From NCBI RefSeq assembly GCF_000412675.1, contig NC_021505.1, forward strand, positions 5,512,501-5,576,500: a stretch of DNA of 64,000 nt, read 5' to 3'. Shown in pieces: positions 26,455 to 33,795 of the stretch. Under the pieces are notes generated by a model. It was given only the letters and a program-made list of their open reading frames with translations. It was not told where the DNA came from and made no database searches. Positions within the stretch are counted from its first letter, which is position 1. Every line of letters begins with the position of its first letter. The position numbers were made by a program, and so were the translations under genes. Origin of the DNA: Pseudomonas putida NBRC 14164. GTDB taxonomy: Bacteria; Pseudomonadota; Gammaproteobacteria; Pseudomonadales; Pseudomonadaceae.

Positions 26455-27140
26455 GATGCTGCTCCTGTAGGTTGTGCGTAAGGGTCGAACCGGTAAACGG
26501 CCTGTGCATCCTTGGTTTTCATCAAGGCCTGCAATTCATCACGCTGGCGTTGGAAGCGTCCTTCATCCAATGCCAGGGAAACGCCGTTGAACTCGGCCTC
26601 GCCCTCAAGTACTTGTTCGCCCAGAAATGTCTCCAGCGAAACTAGCGAGAGTGGCTTGTCGATTTGCAGGGAGATGCTGCACAAGTCCAGCGCCGGGCCC
26701 GGCTTGAGTACGCCAAGTTCGATGACCAGGGTGGAGCACTGCGCCCGATCATGCGCGCAGAAACTCAGCAAGTGCCGGAAGCCTTCAGCAGACTGGCCAA
26801 GGCCCGTCTTTATCGCCGCCAGCACGGCCTCATGGCGAAGCGAACGCATCTTCAGCCACGCTTCAAGTGGCTGTATATGCGCGTTGCGCACAGGTCGCCC
26901 CAACGGTTTCAGGTCATGAGTACTGGCCAGCTTGATCCAGCCCAGTTGGCGGTAGGCCTCCCGATACGCGGCATACCAGTTTTCATAATTGTCCACGCGT
27001 GAACCGGCGTGCTTGTTGGCTACCAACTGCGCGTACAGGACTGAATCGAAAGCGGCCTGGCGTTGTGCCTCGACTGCGCCTGGCGAATACAGCAATGCTG
27101 TTCCGCCAATCAACATCAGTTGCTCATCTGCTCTATCCAT
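26451..27140 (-). CDS. Hypothetical protein, member 2 of the three-gene paralogous cassette
   Basis: A 229-residue protein of unknown function. Its N-terminus shares the cassette pattern: YSPGAVEAQRQ, an alanine-rich helix (VLYAQLVANKHAG), then NWYAAYREAYRQLGW. The middle is less like the other two members and includes a cysteine-containing stretch (LLSFCAHDRAQCS). The tail has beta-like strands (CSISLQIDKPLSLVSLET) followed by a charged helix and AVYRFDPY. The 59-base gap to the upstream member contains a perfect hairpin. The stop overlaps the next start. No catalytic motif was recognised. Confidence 0.85.
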   Translation of the reverse strand: MDRADEQLMLIGGTALLYSPGAVEAQRQAAFDSVLYAQLVANKHAGSRVDNYENWYAAYREAYRQLGWIKLASTHDLKPLGRPVRNAHIQPLEAWLKMRSLRHEAVLAAIKTGLGQSAEGFRHLLSFCAHDRAQCSTLVIELGVLKPGPALDLCSISLQIDKPLSLVSLETFLGEQVLEGEAEFNGVSLALDEGRFQRQRDELQALMKTKDAQAVYRFDPYAQPTGAAS

Positions 27141-27170
27141 CGTGTTACCTCGTCACAAAGAACCGAACAA

Positions 27171-27193
27171 GGCGGCGTTGCGACTACGCCGCC
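27171..27193 (-). promoter_or_regulatory. Intercistronic hairpin between cassette members 3 and 2
   Basis: GGCGGCGT (27171-27178) pairs perfectly with ACGCCGCC (27186-27193) over a seven-base loop, just past the stop of the first cassette gene on the minus strand. The following sequence is only partly T-rich. It could be an attenuator or an RNA-processing site that gives the first gene higher expression. Confidence 0.55.
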
Positions 27194-27199
27194 GAGCAA

Positions 27200-27880
27200 T
27201 CAGATGTCGTACTCGAGCACGTTCTCGACACTGCGCACGCCGAGTTTGTTTTCTACGGTTTCGCGGACTTTGTCGTAGACAAAGTTATTGAGGGTGAGCA
27301 CTGCCGTGCCGGCGTAGTAAGCGGACCTGTCCAGCTTCCACTGGATGCCGAGCACATCGTCGTCCAGTGCTGGGGCAGATGCCTGGATGCAGCTCACCAC
27401 CATGACCACATCGTTTTTTGAGGTTTCAATGCAGGCGGCCAGGCCGACCAGGCCCCTGGCTTTGTTCTTGCGCTTGTGGTGGAGCACCTTGGCGTCGTTT
27501 TCGACTGTGGTCATTTTGTCAAACGCCCGCTTTGCCACTTCACCCAGCTTGGTGCCGCCCAGCATCGCATTGCCGACCACACCTATCGCGCGGATGGCCA
27601 CGGCGCCTACGGTGACGGACAGTTCCACCGAGGTTTCAAGTTCGAAGGTACGGCGTGGGATGGTAAAGCCAAGGTCTCGCATGACATCGATGAATTTGTC
27701 GTACCACTCCCGGCTCTGCTTTTCGGCGTCAAAAGCTTTGTCGGCGACCAACGTGGCGAAGTGGAAGGCATTCTTCACATCATGACGGCTTTGCGCAGAC
27801 ATGCCCGCGCCGAAGGCAAGCAGGTTGCCGTCTACCAGGATGGCGGCATCGGTGGTGGTGATTTGGGTTGCATCGGACAT
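27200..27880 (-). CDS. Hypothetical protein, member 3 of the three-gene paralogous cassette (first gene)
   Basis: A 226-residue protein of unknown function and the promoter-proximal gene. The start MSDATQITTTDAAIL fits an AAGGAG site; the longer reading (MPLTQGATIKEFP) would use the leader hairpin. It shows LAFGAGMSAQSRHDVKNAFHFATLVADKAF, then EWYDKFIDVMRDLGF, the same pattern as its neighbours. A glycine-rich apolar central stretch (VGAVAIRAIGVVGNAMLGG) could be membrane-active or a buried helix. The end has beta-like strands and a helix (NFVYDKVRETVENKLG, then VLEYDI). It lies 92 bases past cobJ, in the same direction. Confidence 0.86.
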   Translation of the reverse strand: MSDATQITTTDAAILVDGNLLAFGAGMSAQSRHDVKNAFHFATLVADKAFDAEKQSREWYDKFIDVMRDLGFTIPRRTFELETSVELSVTVGAVAIRAIGVVGNAMLGGTKLGEVAKRAFDKMTTVENDAKVLHHKRKNKARGLVGLAACIETSKNDVVMVVSCIQASAPALDDDVLGIQWKLDRSAYYAGTAVLTLNNFVYDKVRETVENKLGVRSVENVLEYDI

Positions 27881-27897
27881 TGGAAACTCCTTGATGG

Positions 27898-27954
27898 TTG
27901 CCCCTTGAGTCAGGGGCAATCACCTTAGCCAGCGCGCTGGCCACAAAGCGCGCT
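27898..27954 (-). promoter_or_regulatory. Inverted and repeated boxes in front of the unknown cassette
   Basis: Nearest the gene, TTGCCCCT (27898-27905) and AGGGGCAA (27912-27919) form a perfect 8-bp inverted repeat. Further upstream, a 14-bp perfect palindrome (GCCAGCGCGCTGGC, 27928-27941) contains AGCGCGCT, and that self-complementary octamer recurs at 27947-27954, 16 bases away. These look like operator sites or a leader hairpin. They could also separate the cassette from the cob operon. Confidence 0.5.
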
Positions 27955-27972
27955 GAAGAGTTTCCGACGCAA

Positions 27973-29670
27973 CTAGTTGGCGGTGGGGTACCAACGCGGC
28001 GTGTAGGCCCACACCCCACCCGACAGGCGAGGGAATACACAGGTTGTAGAGGAGCCAACCAGAACCATGGTGCGCATATCGACCATTTCCGGCAGGAGCT
28101 CGCCCAAGGTGACTACCTTAAGCGTCTGCCCCGGCCTACCGATGTCGCGCCCAAGGACTACAGGCGTGTTCCCCTCGCGGTGGCGACGCACAACTTCCAG
28201 GGCCACCCCGAGCTGGTGCGGCCTGGATTTGGAAATCGGGTTGTAGAAAGCCAGCACCAGGTCAGCCTGGGCCGCCAGGTCCAGGCGCTTTTCAATGATC
28301 GACCAGGGCTTGAGGTTGTCCGACAGCGACATCACACAGAAGTCATGCCCCAGCGGTGCCCCCGCCTGCGCAGCGGTAGCGAGCGAGGCCGACACCCCTG
28401 GCAGGATCTCGAGGTCGACGCGATGCCAGGCGGGGTCGCTGGATTCGTGCAGCGCTTCGAGCACTGCAGCGGCCATGGCGAACACGCCTGGGTCGCCCGA
28501 CGAGACCACCACCACCGAACGGCCTTGTGCCGCCAGCTCGAAGGCATGCCGGGCGCGCTGCATCTCTTCACGGTTGTCGGTGCAGTGCATCACCTGGTCG
28601 TCACGGAACGGCCCGGCCATGCGCACGTAGGTTTCGTAGCCGAGGATGTCCTCGGCGCGTGCAAGTTCGGCCTTGACCGCCGGCACCATTAGCTCGGCAG
28701 CGCCGGGGCCGAGGCCGATCACCGCCAGCCGGCCACGACGGCGGCCGACCTGCGCGACATCCACCGGCGCCGGGGCCACGGCGATGACGGTATCCGCCTG
28801 CTCGATCAGCTCGGCGCCGGGCAGCGCCTCGGCCAGCATGCCTCGCAAATCGCCAGGCTTGGCCGCAAAACGCAGCGCCACGCCAAGGGCCTGCGCGGCC
28901 TCGTGCAAGGCTGCATCAGCCATGGCGTGCTCGCCAGCCAGCAGGCAAGCCAGCGATTGTTCGGCGATACCCGCCGCCTGCAGCGCGGCGCGGATGCGTT
29001 GCAGGTCGGCGGTATCGACGCCCACCACCACCGAACGCGGGTGGATCAGCAGCTCATCACGGCTGCTCGGGCGTGCCTGATGGCCGACATGGATGGTGCG
29101 CCGGGCGCTCTCGCTGGCGGGGAGCTGCGCGTGCTCCAGCCAAGGTGCATCGCCTTCGACGCGCACCGCCTCGCCGGCCAGCAAATCAGAGACAAAGCGC
29201 TTGCCTTGCTCGATATCCGCCAGTGCATAACCCTGCGGCGGGTTCAGCAGGCAAGTGCCGAAACGCAGCTCGCCACTGGTGGTGATCGCAGCAGCAACGC
29301 CCAGAACCTCTGCGATTTCGCGTGCCATCACATTCACGCCAGCCAGGCCACCGAGCAGCGGCACCACCGCACTGCCATCTTCGGCCACGGCCAGAACCGG
29401 CGGCTCGCTGCCCTTCTCGCTGAGCAGGCTGGCCAGGCTACGGATGACAATGCCCGCAGCGCACAGGGCGATGATCGGCGTATCCTGCTGATACAACCCG
29501 CGCAGGGTGTCGCCGAACGTGCTGTACGATTGGTCTGCACCCTCGACACGCCCCTCCAGGCCATGGATCGTGGCCTGTGGATAACAGTGCTGGATACGCT
29601 TCGCCGTCGCCAGGCTGCCCGGGCCAAGAATGATGATCGCCGGCGCCTTGTGGATGTTCAGCCCTGCCAT
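27973..29670 (-). CDS. cobJ: CbiG-CobJ fusion: cobalt-precorrin 5A hydrolase domain plus precorrin-3B C17-methyltransferase
   Basis: CobJ methylates C17 and drives ring contraction in corrin synthesis. The 565-residue protein is a fusion. Residues 1 to about 310 match CbiG, with the N-terminal DTLRGLYQQDTPIIALCAAGIVIRSLASLL and CobE/CbiG-C-like GIAEQSLACLLAGEHAMADAALHEAA. From about 315 the methyltransferase begins with RLAVIGLGPGAAELMVPAVKAELARAEDILGYETYV and the SSGDPGVFAMAAAVLEAL motif. It overlaps cobI by 13 bases. The CbiG part may protect or hydrolyse the delta-lactone intermediate, or act as CobE; this is inference. Confidence 0.93.
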   Translation of the reverse strand: MAGLNIHKAPAIIILGPGSLATAKRIQHCYPQATIHGLEGRVEGADQSYSTFGDTLRGLYQQDTPIIALCAAGIVIRSLASLLSEKGSEPPVLAVAEDGSAVVPLLGGLAGVNVMAREIAEVLGVAAAITTSGELRFGTCLLNPPQGYALADIEQGKRFVSDLLAGEAVRVEGDAPWLEHAQLPASESARRTIHVGHQARPSSRDELLIHPRSVVVGVDTADLQRIRAALQAAGIAEQSLACLLAGEHAMADAALHEAAQALGVALRFAAKPGDLRGMLAEALPGAELIEQADTVIAVAPAPVDVAQVGRRRGRLAVIGLGPGAAELMVPAVKAELARAEDILGYETYVRMAGPFRDDQVMHCTDNREEMQRARHAFELAAQGRSVVVVSSGDPGVFAMAAAVLEALHESSDPAWHRVDLEILPGVSASLATAAQAGAPLGHDFCVMSLSDNLKPWSIIEKRLDLAAQADLVLAFYNPISKSRPHQLGVALEVVRRHREGNTPVVLGRDIGRPGQTLKVVTLGELLPEMVDMRTMVLVGSSTTCVFPRLSGGVWAYTPRWYPTAN

Positions 29671-30389
29671 TTTTCCCCCGGCACGATGATCAGCGAGAAG
29701 TACGGCGACGACTGTGGATCAACCTGATCCAGCGGCACGATCTTCTGGTTGGCCATGGTGGCCCGCTCCACATACAGCGCGCGCCCGTCCAGGCCCAGTT
29801 CGGTCAGTACTTCGCGTACTTTCGGGAAGTTGCGCCCAAGCTTCATGATCACTGCTGCATCGGCGTCGGCCAGGCGGCGCTTGAGCTCCTCGGCGGGCAA
29901 CACGCCAGACAAGACCGAGAGGCTCTGGTTGCGGTACACCAGCGGCGCACCCAGCACCGAGGCGCCACCGAGCATCGAGCACACGCCAGGGATCACTTCA
30001 GCCTCATAGCGCTGCGCCAGGCGGTCGTGCAGGTACATGTAGGACCCGTAGAAGAACGGGTCACCTTCGCAGATCACCGCCACGTCGCGACCGGCATCCA
30101 GGTGCTCGGCCACCTGCACGCTGGCTTCGTCGTAGAAGTCGCTGATCACCTGCTCGTAGGACAGCGGCGCCGGCAGGGCTTCGGTGGTGACCGGGTACAC
30201 CAGCGGCAACAGCGTCTGCTGCGCTTGCAAGTGTGCCTCGATGATGCCGAAGGCATTGCCACGCTTGCCCTTGGCCACGAAGTAGCCGACCACTGGCGCT
30301 TCGCGCAGCAGGCGCAGGGCCTTGAGGGTGATCAGTTCAGGGTCGCCCGGGCCCACGCCCAGGCCAAGCAGACGTCCACGCGGCGCCAT
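29658..30389 (-). CDS. cobI: Precorrin-2 C20-methyltransferase
   Basis: CobI adds a methyl group to C20 of precorrin-2 using SAM. The 243-residue protein has the tetrapyrrole methylase opening GRLLGLGVGPGDPELITLKALRLLREAPVV, then VAVICEGDPFFYGSYMYL and EVIPGVCSMLGGASVLGAPL. The ATG at 30389 overlaps the cobH stop by one base; a GTG one codon earlier also exists. It sits mid-operon between cobH and the CbiG-CobJ fusion. Confidence 0.95.
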   Translation of the reverse strand: MAPRGRLLGLGVGPGDPELITLKALRLLREAPVVGYFVAKGKRGNAFGIIEAHLQAQQTLLPLVYPVTTEALPAPLSYEQVISDFYDEASVQVAEHLDAGRDVAVICEGDPFFYGSYMYLHDRLAQRYEAEVIPGVCSMLGGASVLGAPLVYRNQSLSVLSGVLPAEELKRRLADADAAVIMKLGRNFPKVREVLTELGLDGRALYVERATMANQKIVPLDQVDPQSSPYFSLIIVPGEKWQG

Positions 30390-31015
30390 CACTCCACCTC
30401 CGTGGCCAGGGCGTTGACCGCGGCGGCGGCCATCGCGCTGCCGCCCAGGCGGCCTTGCATGATCACGAATGGCACACCACGGCTGTCGGCGGCGAGCATC
30501 GCCTTGGACTCGGCAGCACCGACGAAACCGACCGGGAAGCCAAGGATCAGCGCCGGCTTGGGTGCGCCGGCGTCAATCATCTCCAACAGGTAGAACAGGG
30601 CGGTGGGCGCATTGCCGATCACCACCACACTGCCTTCCAGGTACGGGCGCCACAGCTCAAGGGCTACGGCAGAACGGGTGTTGCCGGCGTCCTTGGCCAG
30701 GCCCGGTACGCTTGGGTCGCGCAGGGTGCAGATGACTTGGTTGTCGGCTGGCAGGCGGGCCCGGGTGATGCCTTCGGCGACCATGTGCGCATCGCACAGG
30801 ATTGGCGCGCCGTTGAGCAGCGCCTCGCGCCCGGCCCGGCCGGCACCTTCGGAGAACTGCAGGCCATCGATGGCATCGACCATGCCACAGGCGTGGATCA
30901 CGCGTACGGCGAGCTTTTCGAGGTCTGCGGGGATCCGCTCGAGTCGGGCTTCCTCACGGATGATCCGGAAGGAATTGCGATAGATCTCCTGACCATCGCG
31001 GATGTAGTCAATCAT
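30389..31015 (-). CDS. cobH: Precorrin-8X methylmutase
   Basis: CobH shifts a methyl group from C11 to C12, turning precorrin-8X into hydrogenobyrinate. The 208-residue protein starts MIDYIRDGQEIYRNSFRIIREEARL, with GGAGC six bases upstream. It contains the substrate-site stretch AVRVIHACGMVDAIDGLQFSEGA, whose histidine is catalytic, and the family segment APKPALILGFPVGFVGAAESK. It overlaps the end of cobG by eight bases, so translation is coupled. Confidence 0.96.
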   Translation of the reverse strand: MIDYIRDGQEIYRNSFRIIREEARLERIPADLEKLAVRVIHACGMVDAIDGLQFSEGAGRAGREALLNGAPILCDAHMVAEGITRARLPADNQVICTLRDPSVPGLAKDAGNTRSAVALELWRPYLEGSVVVIGNAPTALFYLLEMIDAGAPKPALILGFPVGFVGAAESKAMLAADSRGVPFVIMQGRLGGSAMAAAAVNALATEVE

Positions 31016-32339
31016 CAAGGTGCTCCGTCGGCAGGTCGAGCATGGCGCCTGCTTCATTCAAGGTAAGGTCGGTGGCGCGCAGGGCGCCGAAGCCCGGCTG
31101 GCGCGCGTCACGCAGATAGAGGTCATATCGGCCCGGCGAGCGGGCCAGCAGGGTGGCCGGGGCAACATGGGCCACGGCGCAGGAACGGGGGCAGCCAGAC
31201 AAGTGCACGCTGGCAGGCACGCCAGGGCCCAGCAGCGCGGCAAGGGCAACGGCGTCGGCCTTGGTTTCGCCAAGGGCCTTGGCGCAGCCGCTGGCACCGG
31301 TGCAGGCGCTGATACGCGCCAGCGGCTCGTGGTCGTGGCACAGCAGGCCCAGGGCCGAGAGATCAGCCTGGGCCTGGTCGATGAAGTCGGCTTGCAGATT
31401 GGTCAGCACCAGGCTTTGCCAGGGGCTGAGATGCAAGCTGCCATCGCCCCGCTCACGGGCAACCTGCGCGGCGCCGCGCAGCATCGCCGGGGTCAGGCGG
31501 CCTTGCGGCGGGGCGACGCCAAGGGCAACGCCATCTGCCTGCGGCAGCGTGCCCAGCCAGGAGGCGCGGTGATGTTCACGGCGCCAGGCAAGCACGGCGG
31601 CATCGCGGCGGATGCCCAGGCCGAGCCCATCGACGAAATCGCTTGCCGGGCACACCTCGAGCAGCTGGCGCATGCGCGATTGCATCGGGGTTGCCAGGTC
31701 GAGAAAGCGCTCCAGCACCGCACGCACCAGCGCCAGGCCCTGCGCCAGCGGCACGGCGCCGAGCACCTGGCCGTCCGCCGGGCAGCCCGCCAGGCCGAAC
31801 GCCAGCCAGGTCTGCTGCTCCAGACGCAGGGCCGATAGCCACAGGTCATGGGGGTGTCGGAGCATGGCCAGGCGTTCGCCGGCATCCAGCTGCACGGCAA
31901 ACTTGGCCGACAACTGGTGAAAGCGCGGGGTGCCTTCCAACAAGTCGAGGATCTGACCTGCCAAGGGCCGTGCGTCCAGCAGCATCGCCGGGTCATGCCC
32001 GGCCAGCGGGCTGAGCATCAGGTTGCGCACATCGTCACCGGCCGCGTCGCGCGGACCCAGGCCAGCGGCGAGCAGGGTCTCGACCAGGGCCCGATGCTCG
32101 TTGCCAATGCCGCGAATCTGCAAATTGCCACGGTTGGTGGCCTCGATCACGCCGCCGGCGAAGCGCTCGGCCGCCGTCGCCACCGCTTCGGCCTGGTCGG
32201 CCAGCAGCAGGCCGCCCGGCAGCTTGATGCGGCAGATGCCGCCATCACGGGCACTGACAATGCGCCACAACCCCGGGCAGGCCGAGGGGCGGGGCGAAAC
32301 GTTGGGGGCATGGGCCTGCGTCAAAGGGGCGTCCGGCAA
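31008..32339 (-). CDS. cobG: Precorrin-3B synthase CobG
   Basis: CobG is the oxygen-using monooxygenase of the aerobic corrin pathway; it makes precorrin-3B from precorrin-3A. The 443-residue protein belongs to the nitrite/sulphite reductase family. It shows two ferredoxin-like halves and the iron-sulphur cysteines in ACTGASGCAKALG and LSGCPRSCAVAH. The start is uncertain: the longest reading uses a TTG (32339) with no clear ribosome binding site, and a downstream non-ATG start is possible. It is the first gene of the leftward cob run, divergent from cobL. Confidence 0.92.
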   Translation of the reverse strand: MPDAPLTQAHAPNVSPRPSACPGLWRIVSARDGGICRIKLPGGLLLADQAEAVATAAERFAGGVIEATNRGNLQIRGIGNEHRALVETLLAAGLGPRDAAGDDVRNLMLSPLAGHDPAMLLDARPLAGQILDLLEGTPRFHQLSAKFAVQLDAGERLAMLRHPHDLWLSALRLEQQTWLAFGLAGCPADGQVLGAVPLAQGLALVRAVLERFLDLATPMQSRMRQLLEVCPASDFVDGLGLGIRRDAAVLAWRREHHRASWLGTLPQADGVALGVAPPQGRLTPAMLRGAAQVARERGDGSLHLSPWQSLVLTNLQADFIDQAQADLSALGLLCHDHEPLARISACTGASGCAKALGETKADAVALAALLGPGVPASVHLSGCPRSCAVAHVAPATLLARSPGRYDLYLRDARQPGFGALRATDLTLNEAGAMLDLPTEHLDD

Positions 32340-32460
32340 TCTGTGAAAATGCGCTTGAGTGTAGAAGGCGCGGTATTATGCCTGCTTTGTCCGGCGGCAT
32401 GAAAAGCCGGTGGTCGAGCATCCTCAGCGATTGAGGAGAAATCCAGGGCTGTGTCGCCCT

Positions 32461-32545
32461 CTTCGCGTGCACGCCCGCTCCCACAGGATCATCGCTACCC
32501 TCAATGGCTGCGCTGTACCTGTGGTAGCGGGCGTGCCCGCGAAGG
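32461..32545. repeat. Degenerate REP pair between divergent cobG and cobL
   Basis: The arms have diverged from the core, with TTCGCGTGCACGCCCGCTCC on one side and GTGGTAGCGGGCGTGCCCGC on the other. It lies in the shared upstream region of two cob operons, so it may have altered the promoters. Confidence 0.8.
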
Positions 32546-32583
32546 GGCGCGAAGCGGCCCCAAAAAATGGCGGAATGAAATAC

Positions 32584-33795
32584 ATGGCACCCTGGCTGAC
32601 AGTAGTAGGCATCGGCGAAGACGGCTTCAGTGGCCTGGGCAAGCAGGCCCGGCGCGCGCTGTTGGGCGCTGCGCGGGTCTTCGGCAGCCCGCGCCAGCTG
32701 GCCTTGCTGCCGCGCTGCGTGCCCGGCGAGCGGCTGGGCTGGCCAAGCCCGTTTTCCTTAGGCCCAGTGTTGGCCCTGCGCGGCGAGCCGGTGTGCGTGC
32801 TGGCCAGCGGCGACCCGATGTTCTTCGGCGTCGGCGCCAGCCTGGCGCGGCAGGTGCCCGCCGATGAAATGCGCGTGCTGTCGATGCCCTCCTCCTGCGC
32901 CCTGGCCGCCGCCCGCCTGGGCTGGCCGTTGCAGGAGGTGCAGGTTGTGTCGCTGGTGGCGCGGCCACTGGCGGCGTTGAATGCCCACCTGCACAGCGGC
33001 ATGCGCCTGCTGGTGCTGAGCAACGATGGCGACAGCCCGGCGGCAATTGCTGCACTGCTGCGCGAACGTGGCTTCGGGCCAAGCCGCCTGCGGGTTTTCG
33101 AGCACCTGGGTGGCCAGGAAGAACGCGAGTTGCCCGGCACCGCCCAGGACTGGCCGCACGCCGATATCGCCACGCTCAACCTGGTGGCCATCGAGTGCCT
33201 GGCCGCGCCCGATGCGCCACGCCTGCACCGGCTGGCCGGGCTGCCCGACAGCGCCTTCCGGCACGACGGCCAACTGACCAAACGTGACGTGCGCGCCATC
33301 ACCCTGGCGCGCCTGGCGCCCCAGCCCGGCGAACTGCTGTGGGACGTGGGCGCGGGCTGCGGCTCGATCGGCATCGAATGGATGCGCGCCCACCCGGCCT
33401 GCCGCGCCCTGGCCATCGAGGCCGACGAAGGCCGCCAAGGCTTCATCGAACACAACCGTGACGCGCTGGGTGTACCCGGCCTGCAACTGGTCTGCGGCAA
33501 GGCGCCTGCGGCACTGCAAGGCCTGGAGCAGCCCGATGCAATCTTCATCGGCGGGGGCGTCACCCGCGAAGGCGTGCTGGACCTGTGCTGGTCCAACCTG
33601 CGCCCAGGCGGGCGGCTGGTGGCCAATGCAGTGACCTTGCAAAGCGAACTGGCCCTGGCGCATTTCCGCGAGCAGCACGGTGGCGAGCTGACCCGCATCC
33701 ATGTCGCCCATGCCCAGCCCCTGGGCGCGTTCGACACCTGGCGCCAGGCGCTGCCGATCACCCTGCTGGAAGTGGTGAAGCCCGTCGATGCGTGA
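32584..33795 (+). CDS. cobL: Precorrin-6Y C5,15-methyltransferase (decarboxylating)
   Basis: CobL methylates C5 and C15 and decarboxylates the C12 acetate chain of precorrin-6B. It is a CbiE-CbiT fusion of 403 residues. The N-terminal tetrapyrrole methylase half begins APWLTVVGIGEDGFSGLGKQARRAL. The CbiT half shows a Rossmann SAM motif DVGAGCGSIGIEWMR at about residue 254. The ATG at 32584 was chosen, though MKYM at 32575 is possible. It overlaps cbiD by eight bases and heads the rightward cobL-cbiD-cobK run. Confidence 0.95.
   Translation: MAPWLTVVGIGEDGFSGLGKQARRALLGAARVFGSPRQLALLPRCVPGERLGWPSPFSLGPVLALRGEPVCVLASGDPMFFGVGASLARQVPADEMRVLSMPSSCALAAARLGWPLQEVQVVSLVARPLAALNAHLHSGMRLLVLSNDGDSPAAIAALLRERGFGPSRLRVFEHLGGQEERELPGTAQDWPHADIATLNLVAIECLAAPDAPRLHRLAGLPDSAFRHDGQLTKRDVRAITLARLAPQPGELLWDVGAGCGSIGIEWMRAHPACRALAIEADEGRQGFIEHNRDALGVPGLQLVCGKAPAALQGLEQPDAIFIGGGVTREGVLDLCWSNLRPGGRLVANAVTLQSELALAHFREQHGGELTRIHVAHAQPLGAFDTWRQALPITLLEVVKPVDA

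Noticed and set aside
25831..27880. Prophage or insertion sequence origin for the unknown trio
   Set aside because: No integrase, transposase, terminal inverted repeats, target duplication or tRNA site is visible at the edges. Transfer remains possible but unproven.
32340..32583. Cobalamin riboswitch before cobG or cobL
   Set aside because: I could not find the conserved B12-box (GCCACTG) or a matching core on either strand. A covariance-model search would settle it.
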